Assembly: GCA_018902385.1 (NCBI GenBank)
Contig: JABSSW010000030.1
Location: 186,001 to 250,000, forward strand
From: Physcia stellaris
Lineage: Eukaryota > Ascomycota > Lecanoromycetes > Caliciales > Physciaceae
DNA length: 64,000 bases
Direction of reading: 5' to 3'
Under the pieces are notes generated by a model. It searched no databases. It was not told the origin of the DNA and saw nothing but the letters and a program-made list of their open reading frames with translations. Both the position numbers and the translations under genes were made by a program. Numbering within the stretch: the first letter of the stretch is position 1; the number at the start of each line of letters is the position of its first letter. Positions 11,053-22,300 of this stretch are shown here, piece by piece.

Positions 11053-13002
11053 TTATCGCCGGCTCCACTTGACTTTCACTCTTTCTGGATTCTGCATTTG
11101 CAGCAGAAGCTCCATCTGACTCGTTTCTACGACGTCCAGTACCCTGCGTCTCGCTTGCTGAATTGTCTCTGTACCGACCGTGACAGGTTGCACCTTGTAG
11201 TTGCGGAATAGAGTCGCCATTGTAGCAACAAATTCGACTTGTGCGAATTTCTTGCCTGGACAGTTTTGGACACCCTCGGACCAGGCGATAAAGCTGCCCT
11301 TTTCGGGAACAAGTAGTTGTTCCTCAGGCAGAATAGTAGCATCGGCTTTATTATTTTCGGGGCCTTCGGGTTCGGGCTTTATCCATCTTGATGGTCGCCA
11401 ATCTAAAGAGTCTGAGCCCCAATAGCGTGGATGGGTGTGCAAAGCCATCATGGTAGGAATGACCAATGTATTGGGAGGAATGGTCTTTGTTTCGCCCCCA
11501 ATTCTAAGTGTGCAATGATTTAACCCCGTGTATTTGGGTATACTGAGTAAAGGATTGTATAGACGAACAGTCTCAAGCTGGATATCCCCACAAGTCAGAT
11601 TCCTGAGACCCATTTGTGGCCATGTTATACATACTAAGACTGCAAGGGTTCGTTTGAGCTTTGAATAATGGGTATGATACACCCATGATTCAGGGTCCTC
11701 ACCGGGAAGATAGTAGTTCATTTCATCCGAGATCCAATCTTGAACATCGGGGTGTGCGACGAGAGAATATAAGCTCGATGCTAAAACGATCGCAGTGGTA
11801 TCATGACCTGCGAAATTGAAAACAAAAACATTGCCCAATATCTCATCGATTGTCAGTGTTTTTACCTCCTGTGGCTCTTCTCCAGGAGCTTTTGGAGAAG
11901 CTTTGACGTTGGATACTTCTTCTGAGGCTCGTACTAGATTACTCATCAGATTTCCTGAGCCTGGTTTACCCTGTAGTTGCAGCTCTTTCTCCTTCCCGAG
12001 CTGATCAAGCATGTAGTTTCGGAAATTTCGCTTAGCTAAACCCACCCGCTTCCATTTGGCAGGTAAGAATGGAAGATCGAAGACTTTTGCAGGCAAAACC
12101 ACAGCGATAAGAACATGATGCAGTATGATAGCGAGCGAGTCTCTGTAGTTAGAAGTCCCACTACCTTCAGCGTCTTTAGAGATACTTCCAAATGGAAAGG
12201 ACTTTTGGAATCCGACATATGCTAAGACATGGAGAGCGAGTGTCCTGACGTCAGTAGCGGTAGATGATAGTCCCGTCTCAGTCTGTAGTGACCAGCATCG
12301 ACGCATGTCACTTGCCTGACAAATAGCTTCTGACCATACCATGCTACTCTTTTGTTCATTGAAAGCTGGGGCGGTAAGTTTACGCTGTCGTTGCCAATCC
12401 GCACCCTGAGCCTACCAAAAAATCAGCGTATGCTACTGACACATATATCGTACAGCCTCATCGGAACGGTTGGCTACCAAAGTCGCTCTGTCGTTGGATG
12501 AATTTAAGAGGAGGAACAATGACTAACCGTGGATACGCTCGGTCCAAATACATCCAGGATTTCTGAGAAAGAACAATAAGCACAGGTTTCGACTTGATAA
12601 AGGCAGATTCGAATCACCCAGCATCCAGACACATCTTCCAAAATCTCGATTGCGAGCAAAGACATCACTAATAGCTTGAGCGTCGACCACATGTAGCCAA
12701 TTCCTGTTCGGCGTCACCAGGACCCAAGCATCACCCAAGCGTTGATGAGTCTTGTATCGATCACGGAACTCCCATCCAAAGCGAGAATGCCGAAGGAATG
12801 AGATACTCTCAAGATGAAAGGCATCGACAATGGATGGAAAACTCGTCTGTAAAGCAATCCACAAAGGATTATCTGGACTAATCAAGGTACACACTCTAGG
12901 CACCCTCAGCTGTGAGGCCCGCCTGTAGTTGGCAAAGAGGCACAGGATGTTGTACAAGAACCAGGTTGTTACTGGCGCAAGGATAATGAAAGTAATCAAC
13001 AT
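11053..13002 (-). CDS. cytochrome P450 monooxygenase
   Basis: Membrane-anchored microsomal P450, 571 residues. Minus-strand exons 13002-12618, 12562-12528, 12405-11635 and 11577-11053; introns of 55, 122 and 57 bp. The 57-bp intron keeps frame and would be misread as 19 extra residues; removing it makes the ExxR motif (ETVR) follow the K-helix directly. Other hallmarks: N-terminal membrane helix (ITFIILAPVTTWFLYNILCL), C-helix DWQRQRKLTAPAFNE, I-helix FNFAGHDTTAI, PERF-like region HPRYWGSDSLDWRPSRW, heme loop FIAWSEGVQNCPGKKFAQVE with the Cys thiolate ligand. Substrate unknown. It sits immediately beside the AT-rich island that begins at 13381, and together with the LDI-like, esterase and MFS genes it suggests accessory metabolism. 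Confidence 0.92.
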
Positions 13003-13380
13003 GATCAGGTAGGAGTGGCTTGTTCAAATAATGAAGCGAGGGCTCCGAGGCTGGAGAGAGCAAGTAAACTGAATACATTTTCAGCAGTGTGTATCTACTA
13101 CCTTATCGTATTTAGGATTCCCGTTCCGATTCTCATCACACCACTCAGCCCCGGCACTTTGCTGAGTAAGCGTGATTCTCCCGCCAATGGCTTGGCGTCT
13201 ACACCGTCTGGGAAGGGAGTCGGGACGACCTTTTTCCCTGAACCCTGACCCGATGAGTATGGAAATATGTGATAGTAGTGTTAGTGTTCGTGTTGTTGCG
13301 TGTAATTGTACAGGAGCAAAAATTCAAAGCAAAATAGCGCGGAGCAGTCTAGTGACTAAGCAGCGCAAACATAAATATTA
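13003..13380. other. P450 promoter region, ends at the AT-rich boundary
   Basis: Normal-composition sequence upstream of the P450 gene. Composition changes abruptly at about 13380, where the inverted-repeat element starts. Confidence 0.5.
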
Positions 13381-13405
13381 GAAATCGTCAAAGTAGCGTT
13401 TTTTC

Positions 13406-13441
13406 GATCTCGCAGATCTCGCAGATCTCGCAGACCTCGCA
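13406..13441. repeat. 9-bp tandem repeat (GATCTCGCA x4)
   Basis: Four head-to-tail copies of GATCTCGCA, the last with one change, just inside the left end of the AT-rich island. Confidence 0.85.
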
Positions 13442-13790
13442 AGCAATAATTTTCGCATCTTAACGTGTTTGCAGAATAATTTCATCGAATCACAGTCGAC
13501 GTTAAATTCAGAATCTTAACGAACTCAACAAGTTTTACGAGTACTCGTAATGCTCGTAAATTAATCGATCGATCGAGATCGATTAAAGTTCGTTAACGAG
13601 TTTTTTAACTTCGTAGACTTTATCGCGTTTGACATCACATTTCAGCGCACAACAATACACGCACACGATAGAATAAATAATGTAAATATGATTCGAATTA
13701 TTCACAATATCATGTACATATCGTCATGTTGTGAACATACTACTTCGTACTGTTTTGATATTTTTGAATAAATTGTGACACGATTTTATT

Positions 13791-13880
13791 GTCGATTTCG
13801 TAAATCTGTGTTGAATTCAGAAAATGTCGCTAATTTGTCGAGTTTTCATCAAAATCATGAAAAATTCTGACAAAATGTCA
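13791..13880 (+). repeat. left arm of 90-bp inverted repeat
   Basis: Starts GTCGATTTCGTAAATCTGTG and pairs with the complement of 18235-18324 at about 84 of 91 positions. Differences are almost all transitions. Confidence 0.8.
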
Positions 13881-16800
13881 TAAATTTTTCTATTCTTCTA
13901 TGAAAGCCTTGTAATCATTCTATTGAAATTCAGTATATTTCGTTTAACTCGTGTTTTGATGATTGTTTTTCAAATTTGACGTTTTGACGTCGTCGTCGTT
14001 CATCATGTCGTCGATGTTTTTCACGATCATTCAAAACGAAATACGAAATCAAATTGATTTCGATCGTTTCATTTTTCAAATACAAACGTTCATCGATGTC
14101 AATCAAACACAAATCGATAAAATGAAAAAAAATTTGAAAAAATATGAAATCGTTGTCGTTTCGCTCTCGATACGAAAACGATTTAGAAAAATGATCGAAA
14201 AAATGAAAAACTTTTTGTTCGAATACATTAATTTTCATTCAATTAAATATTTAAACGAGATGTGCTGATATGTTTACAATGAATTTGACATCGTCGTCAA
14301 CGAATTCATTTTGTGTAAAATGTTGAAACGTCGAAAATGAACACACAAAAAAATGAAATTTTTTTTTTTTTACATCGTTTTTTTTGTTTTACAATTTTCA
14401 TTGAAATTGATTCGTTCAATAAACGTTTTTTCGTGTTTTACAACGAAATCAAAATTAACGCGATGTTTGACGTTTGCGATTTTGTGATTGAAAAATTCAT
14501 CAATTCATGTTTTTGAACGAAACGATCGTTTGCGAACGCATTGAAAATCGAAAATACGCATGAACACGACGAAATCGAAAAATCAACGTTGTTACGTTGT
14601 TCAAAAAAAATAAAAAATGATTTATATTTTTTGTTTTCACGTTGAAAAATTATATCGTTTGAACGATACATCATGATTTTATTACGCAAAAGATTTTCAA
14701 CGATTTCGTCAAACATCACGTTTTATTTTTCATTACATCGATCATTTATGAAAACAAAAATTTTGTATTGATTTTGAACAACGTTTCGATTCACAAGTTT
14801 GTAAAATTTCAAAAATGTGCATTGAAATCGACGTGAAATTGATTTTTTTATTTTTTTATTCATTTGATTACAATTCAATAAAGATTTCGTTCGCGATTTT
14901 CAAAAAATGAATCAAACGACACGATGATTTAGTCGAAAAATACGAATTTGCATTTGAAAATTTCGAACGATTTTTGCACGATGCAATATATGCACAAATT
15001 CAACGAAATAATTCAAACAATTTGTTTCGAATTTCAAACATCAATTTGTGAAAATTCAAAACATATGTACTAGTAAATTATTTAATAAAAAGAAAATCAA
15101 ATATGCGAACTTTTCGAATGTTCGAATTGTAAATTCTCATTGATGTTTTTTTTTGTGTCATCAAACGAATCATTTTCAAAATCAATATTCGCGTATTTCA
15201 AATTCTTCGAATGAAATGAAAATGAACGAAATTTATCATCGAATAAAAAAACAGTTTGAAAATTCGATTTTCGCAAATGTGAAAATTGAAAAATTTTTTT
15301 GATTGTTTTGAACATTCGTTGAGTAAAAAACGAAATTTGCAAATCGAATCACATCGATGAAAATTTCGAATTTGAAAAATTTTGTTCCATATATGATTTT
15401 AATGATGTCGACGACGAGTTTCGAATGACAAAAAATTTTAAATCAAAAATTTGTTAACGATAATGATTTCAATGATAATTATGATTTTTCATGCGAATGC
15501 GAAAAAATTTCGATTTTGAGATTTTGCGCGATTTTGCGATTGTATTTTACAAATATATTACAACGTTACAGTCAAAACATCAACGATTTCAACGTCAAAA
15601 ATTGAACGTTAAAATGATGATGTTTTGTTACACGTTTTAACGCTGTTTTGATTTTCGTTCACAACGAAAATCGCATGATCAAAAATGAAATAAATGCATT
15701 CATTTCGCATGCTGTCAAGCAAACTCGAATTTTCGATATTTTGTTTGAATTTCAATTCACGTTTTAATCAAATTTTTTCAAACGTTTTCGCATCAATGAC
15801 AAACTCGTCATCGATGTCAAATTTGATGTTTTGTTGAGTTCATCAAGTTTCGACGTTTTTTTTGATTTGTATTTGACGAAAATTGAAATCGTTTTCGATT
15901 AAAATTTCATTTGTCGTTCGATAAACATTTAATTCGCGTTCAAATTCAAAACAGCGATTTTTTTGAATTTTTCACTCGATGAAATTTTGTATTTGTTTTT
16001 CGAAATTTTTTTTCAACTTGATTGAATTGCTGAACGAATTTTGATAAACAAATTGAACGTCAAACAACGAAAACATGACTTTTGATCGTGAAATAAAAAA
16101 GTATATGACAATTTTGAAATTGTAAAGTTTGAAAAAATTGAAAATTTTTCGCGATGATTTCGTTTTCGTTTTTCGATTCGAAACGATGATTTGTTTCGTT
16201 TTCGTTTTTCGTTTCGAAACGATGATTTATTTCGATGACGACGACGTTTTTCATTGTTTCGATGATTTCTCGATGATTTATTTCGATGACGACGACGTTT
16301 TTCATTATTTCGATGATTTTTTACATTTTCATCGATATATCGTCGACTTGATTTACGTTTTGAATGACGTTTGTTATGATCATGACGAATATGCAATATC
16401 AATTTTTTCAATTTTTCTATTCGACGTTTTCATTGACGTTTATTTTTGACATGTAAATGATTCAAATCGTCAAATTCAATAGCGATTTTGCGTTCTAGTT
16501 TCGCGAATTTGATTTTTAATTTTTTCACATTGTTTAGCGTTTGTTGTTTCGATTTTTGCGTTTTATTCATTTTTTTGTGAATCGAGAATTCGATATAACG
16601 ATTCAATGTCGTGTTTTTTGACGAGTCGTCGATTTGATCAAATGATTTTTTATTGTTATAATCATTTGACGTTTTGCGTTTGAGTTTTTTTCTAATTTTT
16701 TTCGAAAATTTATTGATAATGAATTTATTTTTTACAATGACGTTTCGTCACTCGTTGAAATCAACAGAAATCAATTCGTAATGATGATTATTGTATACGT

Positions 16801-18234
16801 AACATTGATTTTTTTTTCAATTTTTGCACGATTTTTCAATACAATTGTATTTCGAAATGAATTGAATTTTGAAATCACTCGATTGCGTTTTTTTTTTGAT
16901 TCGATCGACATTTTTTTTTGCGATTTTTTCGATTTGTAATTGAATTTTCATTTGAACGATTGACATTTGCACGAGTACAAAAAAAAATTGTTGAGATTTT
17001 AATAGAATGTCGTTTTCATTTCTGTGTCATTTCAATACAGTCTGAACAGCAAATTTCTTTCTTTTTTGTTTCAATACAAGTTGCGACAGAAACAGAGTGT
17101 TTTATTCTATATAACGTTTAATCGTAATCGTCGTTTTTCATTTTTCGTTTGTCTAAATCATAATAGAAAAATTTCATCGTACAAATGATAAAATTGACGT
17201 TCGATATTGTCGACGTACTTTTTACTAATTGAAAAATCGTTTTGATTACACTCAAATAATTGAGAATTTCGTCATTTTTAATAGCACGAACGAAAATATT
17301 GTCATCAATTTTAATTTTTCGAAATAAACGACTCAGATGAAAATGTATTTAATATCGACGAGTTGTTCGTTTTCGATTTCACTATTCAATTAAATCATCG
17401 TTTTTTTCTTTGTGAACGAACAAACGTGAAAAATGTCTCGTCGTCATCGAAAATACATCAACGAAATCGTTTAAATTTTTTCTTTTTCGTTGTTTGAATT
17501 TTTTCGTTTTTTTTTTATTGATCAATTGCGCAATTCGCAATTGTTTTTGTTGTTTTGCAATTTGACGTCGAAAAACAAACTTTTTTTGATCGTTTTTTTG
17601 CGTTTTTTTTTTTTTGCTCGTTTTCGTTCGAAATTTTCGACGATGCGTTTGCAATAATCGTGTTTTTTTGTTCAACGATTTTCGCACAGACTTTTGTATA
17701 TCATTTTCGCAATCGTCGATATCGAAAAAAAAAAAAAATTTTCGATATCGCGAATTTCGATTTCGCGTTGATTTGTTTGAATTGCGATTTTTTTTTCGAC
17801 GATGTTTTTTTGACGACGAATTTCATTGTTTTTTGATTTTTGACAATTTTTTCGTTTTTTCGAATTTGTACGAAAGTTTGATTAGATGTTCGATTACGTT
17901 CTGTTATGACGACGAAACGAAAAAAGACAATAAAATTACAAAAAGCGACGAGAAAATATCAAAAAAATAAAAAATGTTCGAAATATTAAAAACAACAATA
18001 TCACAATCACGAAATCAAAATACGATTGCGCAAAAAATAAAAATGTAATATTGATGCAATTTCATTATATGCGTTCGTTTGATTTTTTTTTTGATGCATT
18101 ATGCATTAAAACAATAACACATCACGCGTTATTCGCGAATTGATCAATGAAAAAAAAATTTACATCAAAAATCACAATTAAACGAAATATATTGAGTTTC
18201 AATTGATTTGCAATTGATCGTGATTGACAATTCT

Positions 18235-18324
18235 GACATTTTGTCAGAATTTTTCATAATTTTGATGAGAAATTCGACAAATTAACGACATTTTTTGAAT
18301 TTAACACAGATTTACGAAATCGAC
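18235..18324 (-). repeat. right arm of 90-bp inverted repeat
   Basis: Reverse-complement partner of 13791-13880; the two arms lie 4.4 kb apart. Confidence 0.8.
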
Positions 18325-18624
18325 GATAACGTCTTCGCATAAAATTGAATCGAAACGAAAATTCATCAAAATTACTTTGACGATTTCTATTAAAAATCGT
18401 CAAATTTCTTTTTCGCAAATTGTTTTTTTACATTCTAGATGTACTATATGTATTACATGATTCATATGAAATCGTAAAATCGTGAGAATTTCGAAAACGA
18501 AAAATGTTGTGAACGTGTATGTGCTAAACGATTTATAATATAATAACAAAAATAATACGCTTTTGACGCAATAGATTGAAACGTTTTATTTTTTTTGTTT
18601 TCGAGACACGCGTTTGTTGTTGTT

Positions 18625-18629
18625 GTTGT
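18625..18629. repeat. target-site duplication, left (GTTGT)
   Basis: Five bases identical to 20957-20961, directly flanking the two outer ends of the LTR pair. Confidence 0.8.
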
Positions 18630-18812
18630 TGTAAAATGTCATGCGATGATATGAGTAACAACAGAATTCTAGATTGCAAAATTAACTATGAAAATCTGGC
18701 AGAAGCATATGTAAAAGATTTGATCATAACGAAATTCGAATTCGAATTTCGATGTGATAAGATAAAAGTTCAAACATCTATCAGAATTTCAACACATAGT
18801 ACGCTCGTCACA
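18630..18812 (-). repeat. LTR (3' LTR in element orientation)
   Basis: 183 bp, matches 20774-20956 with about 20 differences. This copy is the more strongly mutated of the two. Confidence 0.88.
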
Positions 18813-18838
18813 TTATTTCTCGTTTTCTTTCAGTTTCG
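18813..18838 (-). other. polypurine tract
   Basis: On the minus strand this is almost all A and G and abuts the 3' LTR, the expected place for plus-strand priming of an LTR element. Confidence 0.6.
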
Positions 18839-19024
18839 TTTCGAAGCGACTAATCATTTCTTTCACTTCTTCTTTTTCGTCGGTCGGCGATTCGAAAAGT
18901 GTCGATGACTAGAACGTGAATAGTCGAACAGATCATTGCGAAAGCCGAAATGATCGAAACAGATGCAACAAACGTGAAAATCTGAAGACGAAGATCGAAA
19001 AAACGACGAAAACGTAAATCGAAA

Positions 19025-20408
19025 TCATGCGAATGAAAATTTTGATTGCAAAAATGAAAATTTTGATTGCAACGAAATGTAAAAAATGTCTGACTTTTTA
19101 TATGATGAAATGATCGATTTTTCAGACAGAGCAGAGCGAATCGTTTTCGCAGACGTAAACTGCTGAAAATTTTTCGATTTTGAACTTTTCAAATCTTGAT
19201 TAATCGACGTTTTTTGATTGACTGCAGACAGAAAGTAGACGATGATTCGTGACTGATATGAAAAGCGTGATTGACGAGATGAACGAGTGTCGAAACGCTG
19301 CGAAGATGCAGAATCTTTTTGATGTTGCGATAAATCAAATGATTTGAATCTTTCATGAAACATGCGAATTAAGTCATCGATAGTGAGATAAGATTTCTGA
19401 TGTTCTGATACAGATGTTCGAAAAGATGTTCGAGAAAATGTTCGAGAAAATGTAAATGAACTGACTGATAATTTCTTCATCGATTTCGATGTGACATTGA
19501 GTGTCGCAATAGAAAAATGCGAACACTTTGATGATATTGATTCAGATATCGATGTAGATGTTGCAAAAAAAATCGGCGAAACAAGCGAAACTGATTTTTC
19601 ATGAATTTGAATGTGAATTCTGATGTAGAAAATCGAAAATTCGAATTGATATTCGATTTCTGAATATGTTGCTCGCGAATATGCTCGTGAAGTTTGTTTT
19701 TGAAATTGAAATTTTGTTCGCATTGCTTGCAAACGATTTTGAAACAAACGTTTTTTTGTTTGATATGTTTCAGAAATCGACTTAATGAAAAAAATTGAAC
19801 GAAACATTCGACGCACGAATGATATTGAAACGAAAAATATGAAATATGCGAATCAAATGTAATAAATGACTGATTCGATGTTTTCGATGCGAGTTCAAGC
19901 GAAATAGTAAAAAAGACACATCTTAGATCTTTGTCGAAATTCTGTATGATGATGAAACTTGACTGACTATTAAATCATGCGAAAGCAAAATTCCGAACGC
20001 ATTTGAACAACAGATCGAGCACATCTTGCTCTCGATATTGATGTTGAGTTTGCTGAAAATGTTGCAAAAAATCTATTATCTTGCTGTATAGATCGAACTT
20101 CAGAATATCGCATACTAATGTAGAATCGAAGATATCGATATCTGAGAAACTTGATGTTGACTTTGCGACTTCAATGATTTCAACTTCTGCTCGCTTTGCA
20201 GCTTTCTGCTCGGTCAATTCAGCTTGTTTCTGAACTTTTGCTCGGCCAATTCAGCTTGCTTTTGCCATTCTTGACTGACTAACTCGGTTTCTTGAATGTA
20301 TTGTGCAATTCGATGCCGAATAACTTCAAAACACTTGATTGATCGTTGATAATGCTGACGAGTTGTAAACGTTTCAGAGAATTCGCTGTCACAATATTGA
20401 CAATGCAT
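19025..20408 (-). pseudogene. gag-like region of the nested LTR element (fossil)
   Basis: Minus-strand remnants with a C2H2-like knuckle at the start (CQYCDSEFS, then an H..RS..C spacing), a coiled helical part, and a Ser/Arg/Gln-rich tail containing YLTIDDLIRMFHERF, a block I associate with gag-type proteins of Gypsy elements in filamentous ascomycetes. Broken in several places. Less mutated than the flanking DNA. Confidence 0.6.
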
Positions 20409-20773
20409 CGTGAAAACAAAAAAGAATAATCGATTCGCTAAGTAATTGAATATGATTCTGAAGAATTCTCGAACAAGAAAAATGATTTCGATACTGAAAA
20501 AATTTTGATGCTGTGACAGAATTTCTGATACAGCCGTTCTTCGATGATGTAATGAGATGAAATCTTATTTAGAATTCGCGTACCTCGACGAGGGTGTAGG
20601 ATAATGAGTAGAGCCGAAGATAGATAACTGAATGGGCGTTGAGGTTCGTTGATGATTTAGATACTGAGATCTGATCGACGAGCTTCAATGTTCAGTTCGT
20701 TGCCTTACTTACGGCTATGGTGAGGGCATGTACGAAGACATACCTCAATGAGTTTTGTAAGAGTCTAGAATAA

Positions 20774-20956
20774 TGTAAGGTGTCATGCAATGATATGAGT
20801 AAACAACAGAATTCTAGACTGCAGAACTAACTATGGGAATCTGGCAGAACATATGTAGAAAATTTGGTCATAGCGAAATCCGAACCCGAATTCCGATGTG
20901 ATAAGATAAGAGTTCAAACATTTATCAGAATCTCAACACATAGTACGCTCGTCACA
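20774..20956 (-). repeat. LTR (5' LTR in element orientation)
   Basis: 183 bp; keeps many CC, CT, AG and GG dinucleotides that are lost in the other LTR. Confidence 0.88.
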
Positions 20957-20961
20957 GTTGT
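20957..20961. repeat. target-site duplication, right (GTTGT)
   Basis: Matches 18625-18629. Confidence 0.8.
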
Positions 20962-22300
20962 ATCTCGTCGTCGTTATGTCTCGTCGAAATTCAAAAAAAC
21001 GACTTCGCAATGTTTTGTGATAACAATTTATACAAAATATTGTTGTCACAAATTTCGCGTTTTTTGTTACATTGCGTTGATTCGTTTTTATTACAATATT
21101 CGACAACAACGTTATTTGTTGTTTCGTTCTATCAATGTATTCAAATTGATTGAATTGTTGACGTTTTTTTTTGAGTTATTCAACACACGTTTTCGAAAAT
21201 TCGTTCGCATGAATCGCGAAATTTTCAAACAAATGTTTCAATTCATCGAGAATGATGTGATATTTTAAAATAATAATTATGTTTTTCAATCATTCGTTCA
21301 GCATCAATTAATCATTGCTTTTCATAAATTGAAACATGAAAAAAATGATGTTGATTTCACGAATTGTGTCAATTTTGAAATGTTTTCGAAAATCAAATTT
21401 TCATTTGCATCAAACGTGTGATTTTGATTTTATGCAAAAAAAAAAATTTTACGTCAAATGACTCAACGCGAAAAAACGAAAAATCGAAAATATGAAAAAT
21501 AACGCGCGTGCAAATTTTTTCGATTGTGTGAATAAAACAAACGACATTGACATCGTTTTGAATAAAAAATTCGATAATCAATACGACGACGAACATTTTT
21601 TCAATCGAAAAAAACGTTACGTCATGAATTTATTAATCGTTTGCGATTCGAAAAAAATGTTTATTTACATGTTCAATGAATGATTCAATTTTCAACACGA
21701 TGTTAAAGTTTTTGCGTTTTCAACATTCAATCGAAAATCAAAAGAATTTTTCGAAAGCAATCAATATTTTTTGATCGATAATGCGTATGTCAGCGTCAAT
21801 CATTTCGTCTTTTTTTACAAGAATTCGATTGTTTTTGTTCTAAACAACAAGCGATTCAATCGTAAACTTTTCAGTATTCGAATCGACATCGAGCACGCGT
21901 TTGATATGTTAAAGAATCGTTGACGAAATTTGATTGATTTTCGTCTTTTCTTGTACAACGAGAAGCAATATGAATACATGATTCAATGAATCATCGTTTG
22001 CGTGATTTTTCACAATATTCTTTTCGATTTGATCGACGTTTGAAACGTAAACGAGAATTGATGAATCGAAAAGAAAAAAAACGAACATGACGAGAATTTA
22101 TTGATAATTGCAGCGAAACAAACGCGAACAGACTTGAATAAAAAAGAAATCTTGAAGAATTTTGTACTTGAAATGAGATTCGAAATTTCTGTCATTCAAT
22201 AATTAGTTTCAATTTTGCGAGAAATAAATGAATTTTTATTTAGTAATTCAGTTTGTTTCTCTCGATTATTGATTTTTCATTTCAAATTTGACGATTTTGC

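Larger units (their letters stand above)
13381..18387. mobile_element. 5.0-kb inverted-repeat element, family unresolved, heavily mutated
   Basis: Bounded by a perfect 15-bp terminal inverted repeat (GAAATCGTCAAAGTA at 13381-13395 and its complement at 18373-18387), and by a longer internal inverted repeat of about 90 bp (13791-13880 against 18235-18324, over 90 percent identical, differences mostly C-to-T type). The left end coincides with the jump from normal to AT-rich DNA. The interior codes mainly on the minus strand in short broken frames; a Cys/His-containing segment and a basic tandem-repeat segment (about 16060-16330) are visible, but no transposase signature that I can name. No clear target duplication. 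The relic is broken in many places and old or strongly hit by the mutation process. Confidence 0.5.
18630..20956 (-). mobile_element. gag-only LTR retrotransposon (Ty3/Gypsy-related, non-autonomous), fossil
   Basis: Complete by structure: two 183-bp LTRs (18630-18812 and 20774-20956) that begin TGT and end ACA, a 5-bp target duplication GTTGT on both sides, and 1.96 kb between them. Orientation is minus. A polypurine tract lies against the 3' LTR (18813-18838, minus strand) and a candidate primer site lies next to the 5' LTR. The interior holds only a gag-like region (about 20408-19025, minus) and no pol, so it would have depended on a partner. Its LTR is related to that of the Gypsy element at 58943. 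Broken by several interruptions. It is younger than the DNA transposon it sits in. LTR divergence cannot be used as a clock, because the changes come from the mutation process. Confidence 0.85.
18388..22300 (+). mobile_element. PIF/Harbinger-like DNA transposon relic, copy 1
   Basis: A mutated transposase of the DDE_4 (HARBI1-like) type reads on the plus strand from about 20962 to 22060: a helical N-terminal part, DCVNKTNDIDIVLN (from the DGT region), QYDDEHFFNRKKRYVMNLL, then DNAY (from D-S-A-Y), a VFFYKN block, and IDIEHAFDMLKNRW near the third acidic residue, followed by QWIIVCVIFHNIL. The left part is split by the nested LTR element at 18630-20956; without it the element is about 1.6 kb. 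Possible ends are a 15-bp inverted match (18393-18407 with 22284-22298), but in this low-complexity DNA such a match could be chance. Several stops and frame breaks; not functional. Confidence 0.6.

Noticed and set aside
11578-11634. 19-residue insertion in the P450 between the K-helix start and ETVR
   Set aside because: It is a 57-bp in-frame intron with GTATGT donor and CCAG acceptor; removal restores the family alignment.
13963-18000. Short plus-strand frames in the AT-rich island
   Set aside because: Phe/Ile/Asp-rich translations typical of mutated low-complexity DNA; the better coding signal is on the other strand and is broken.
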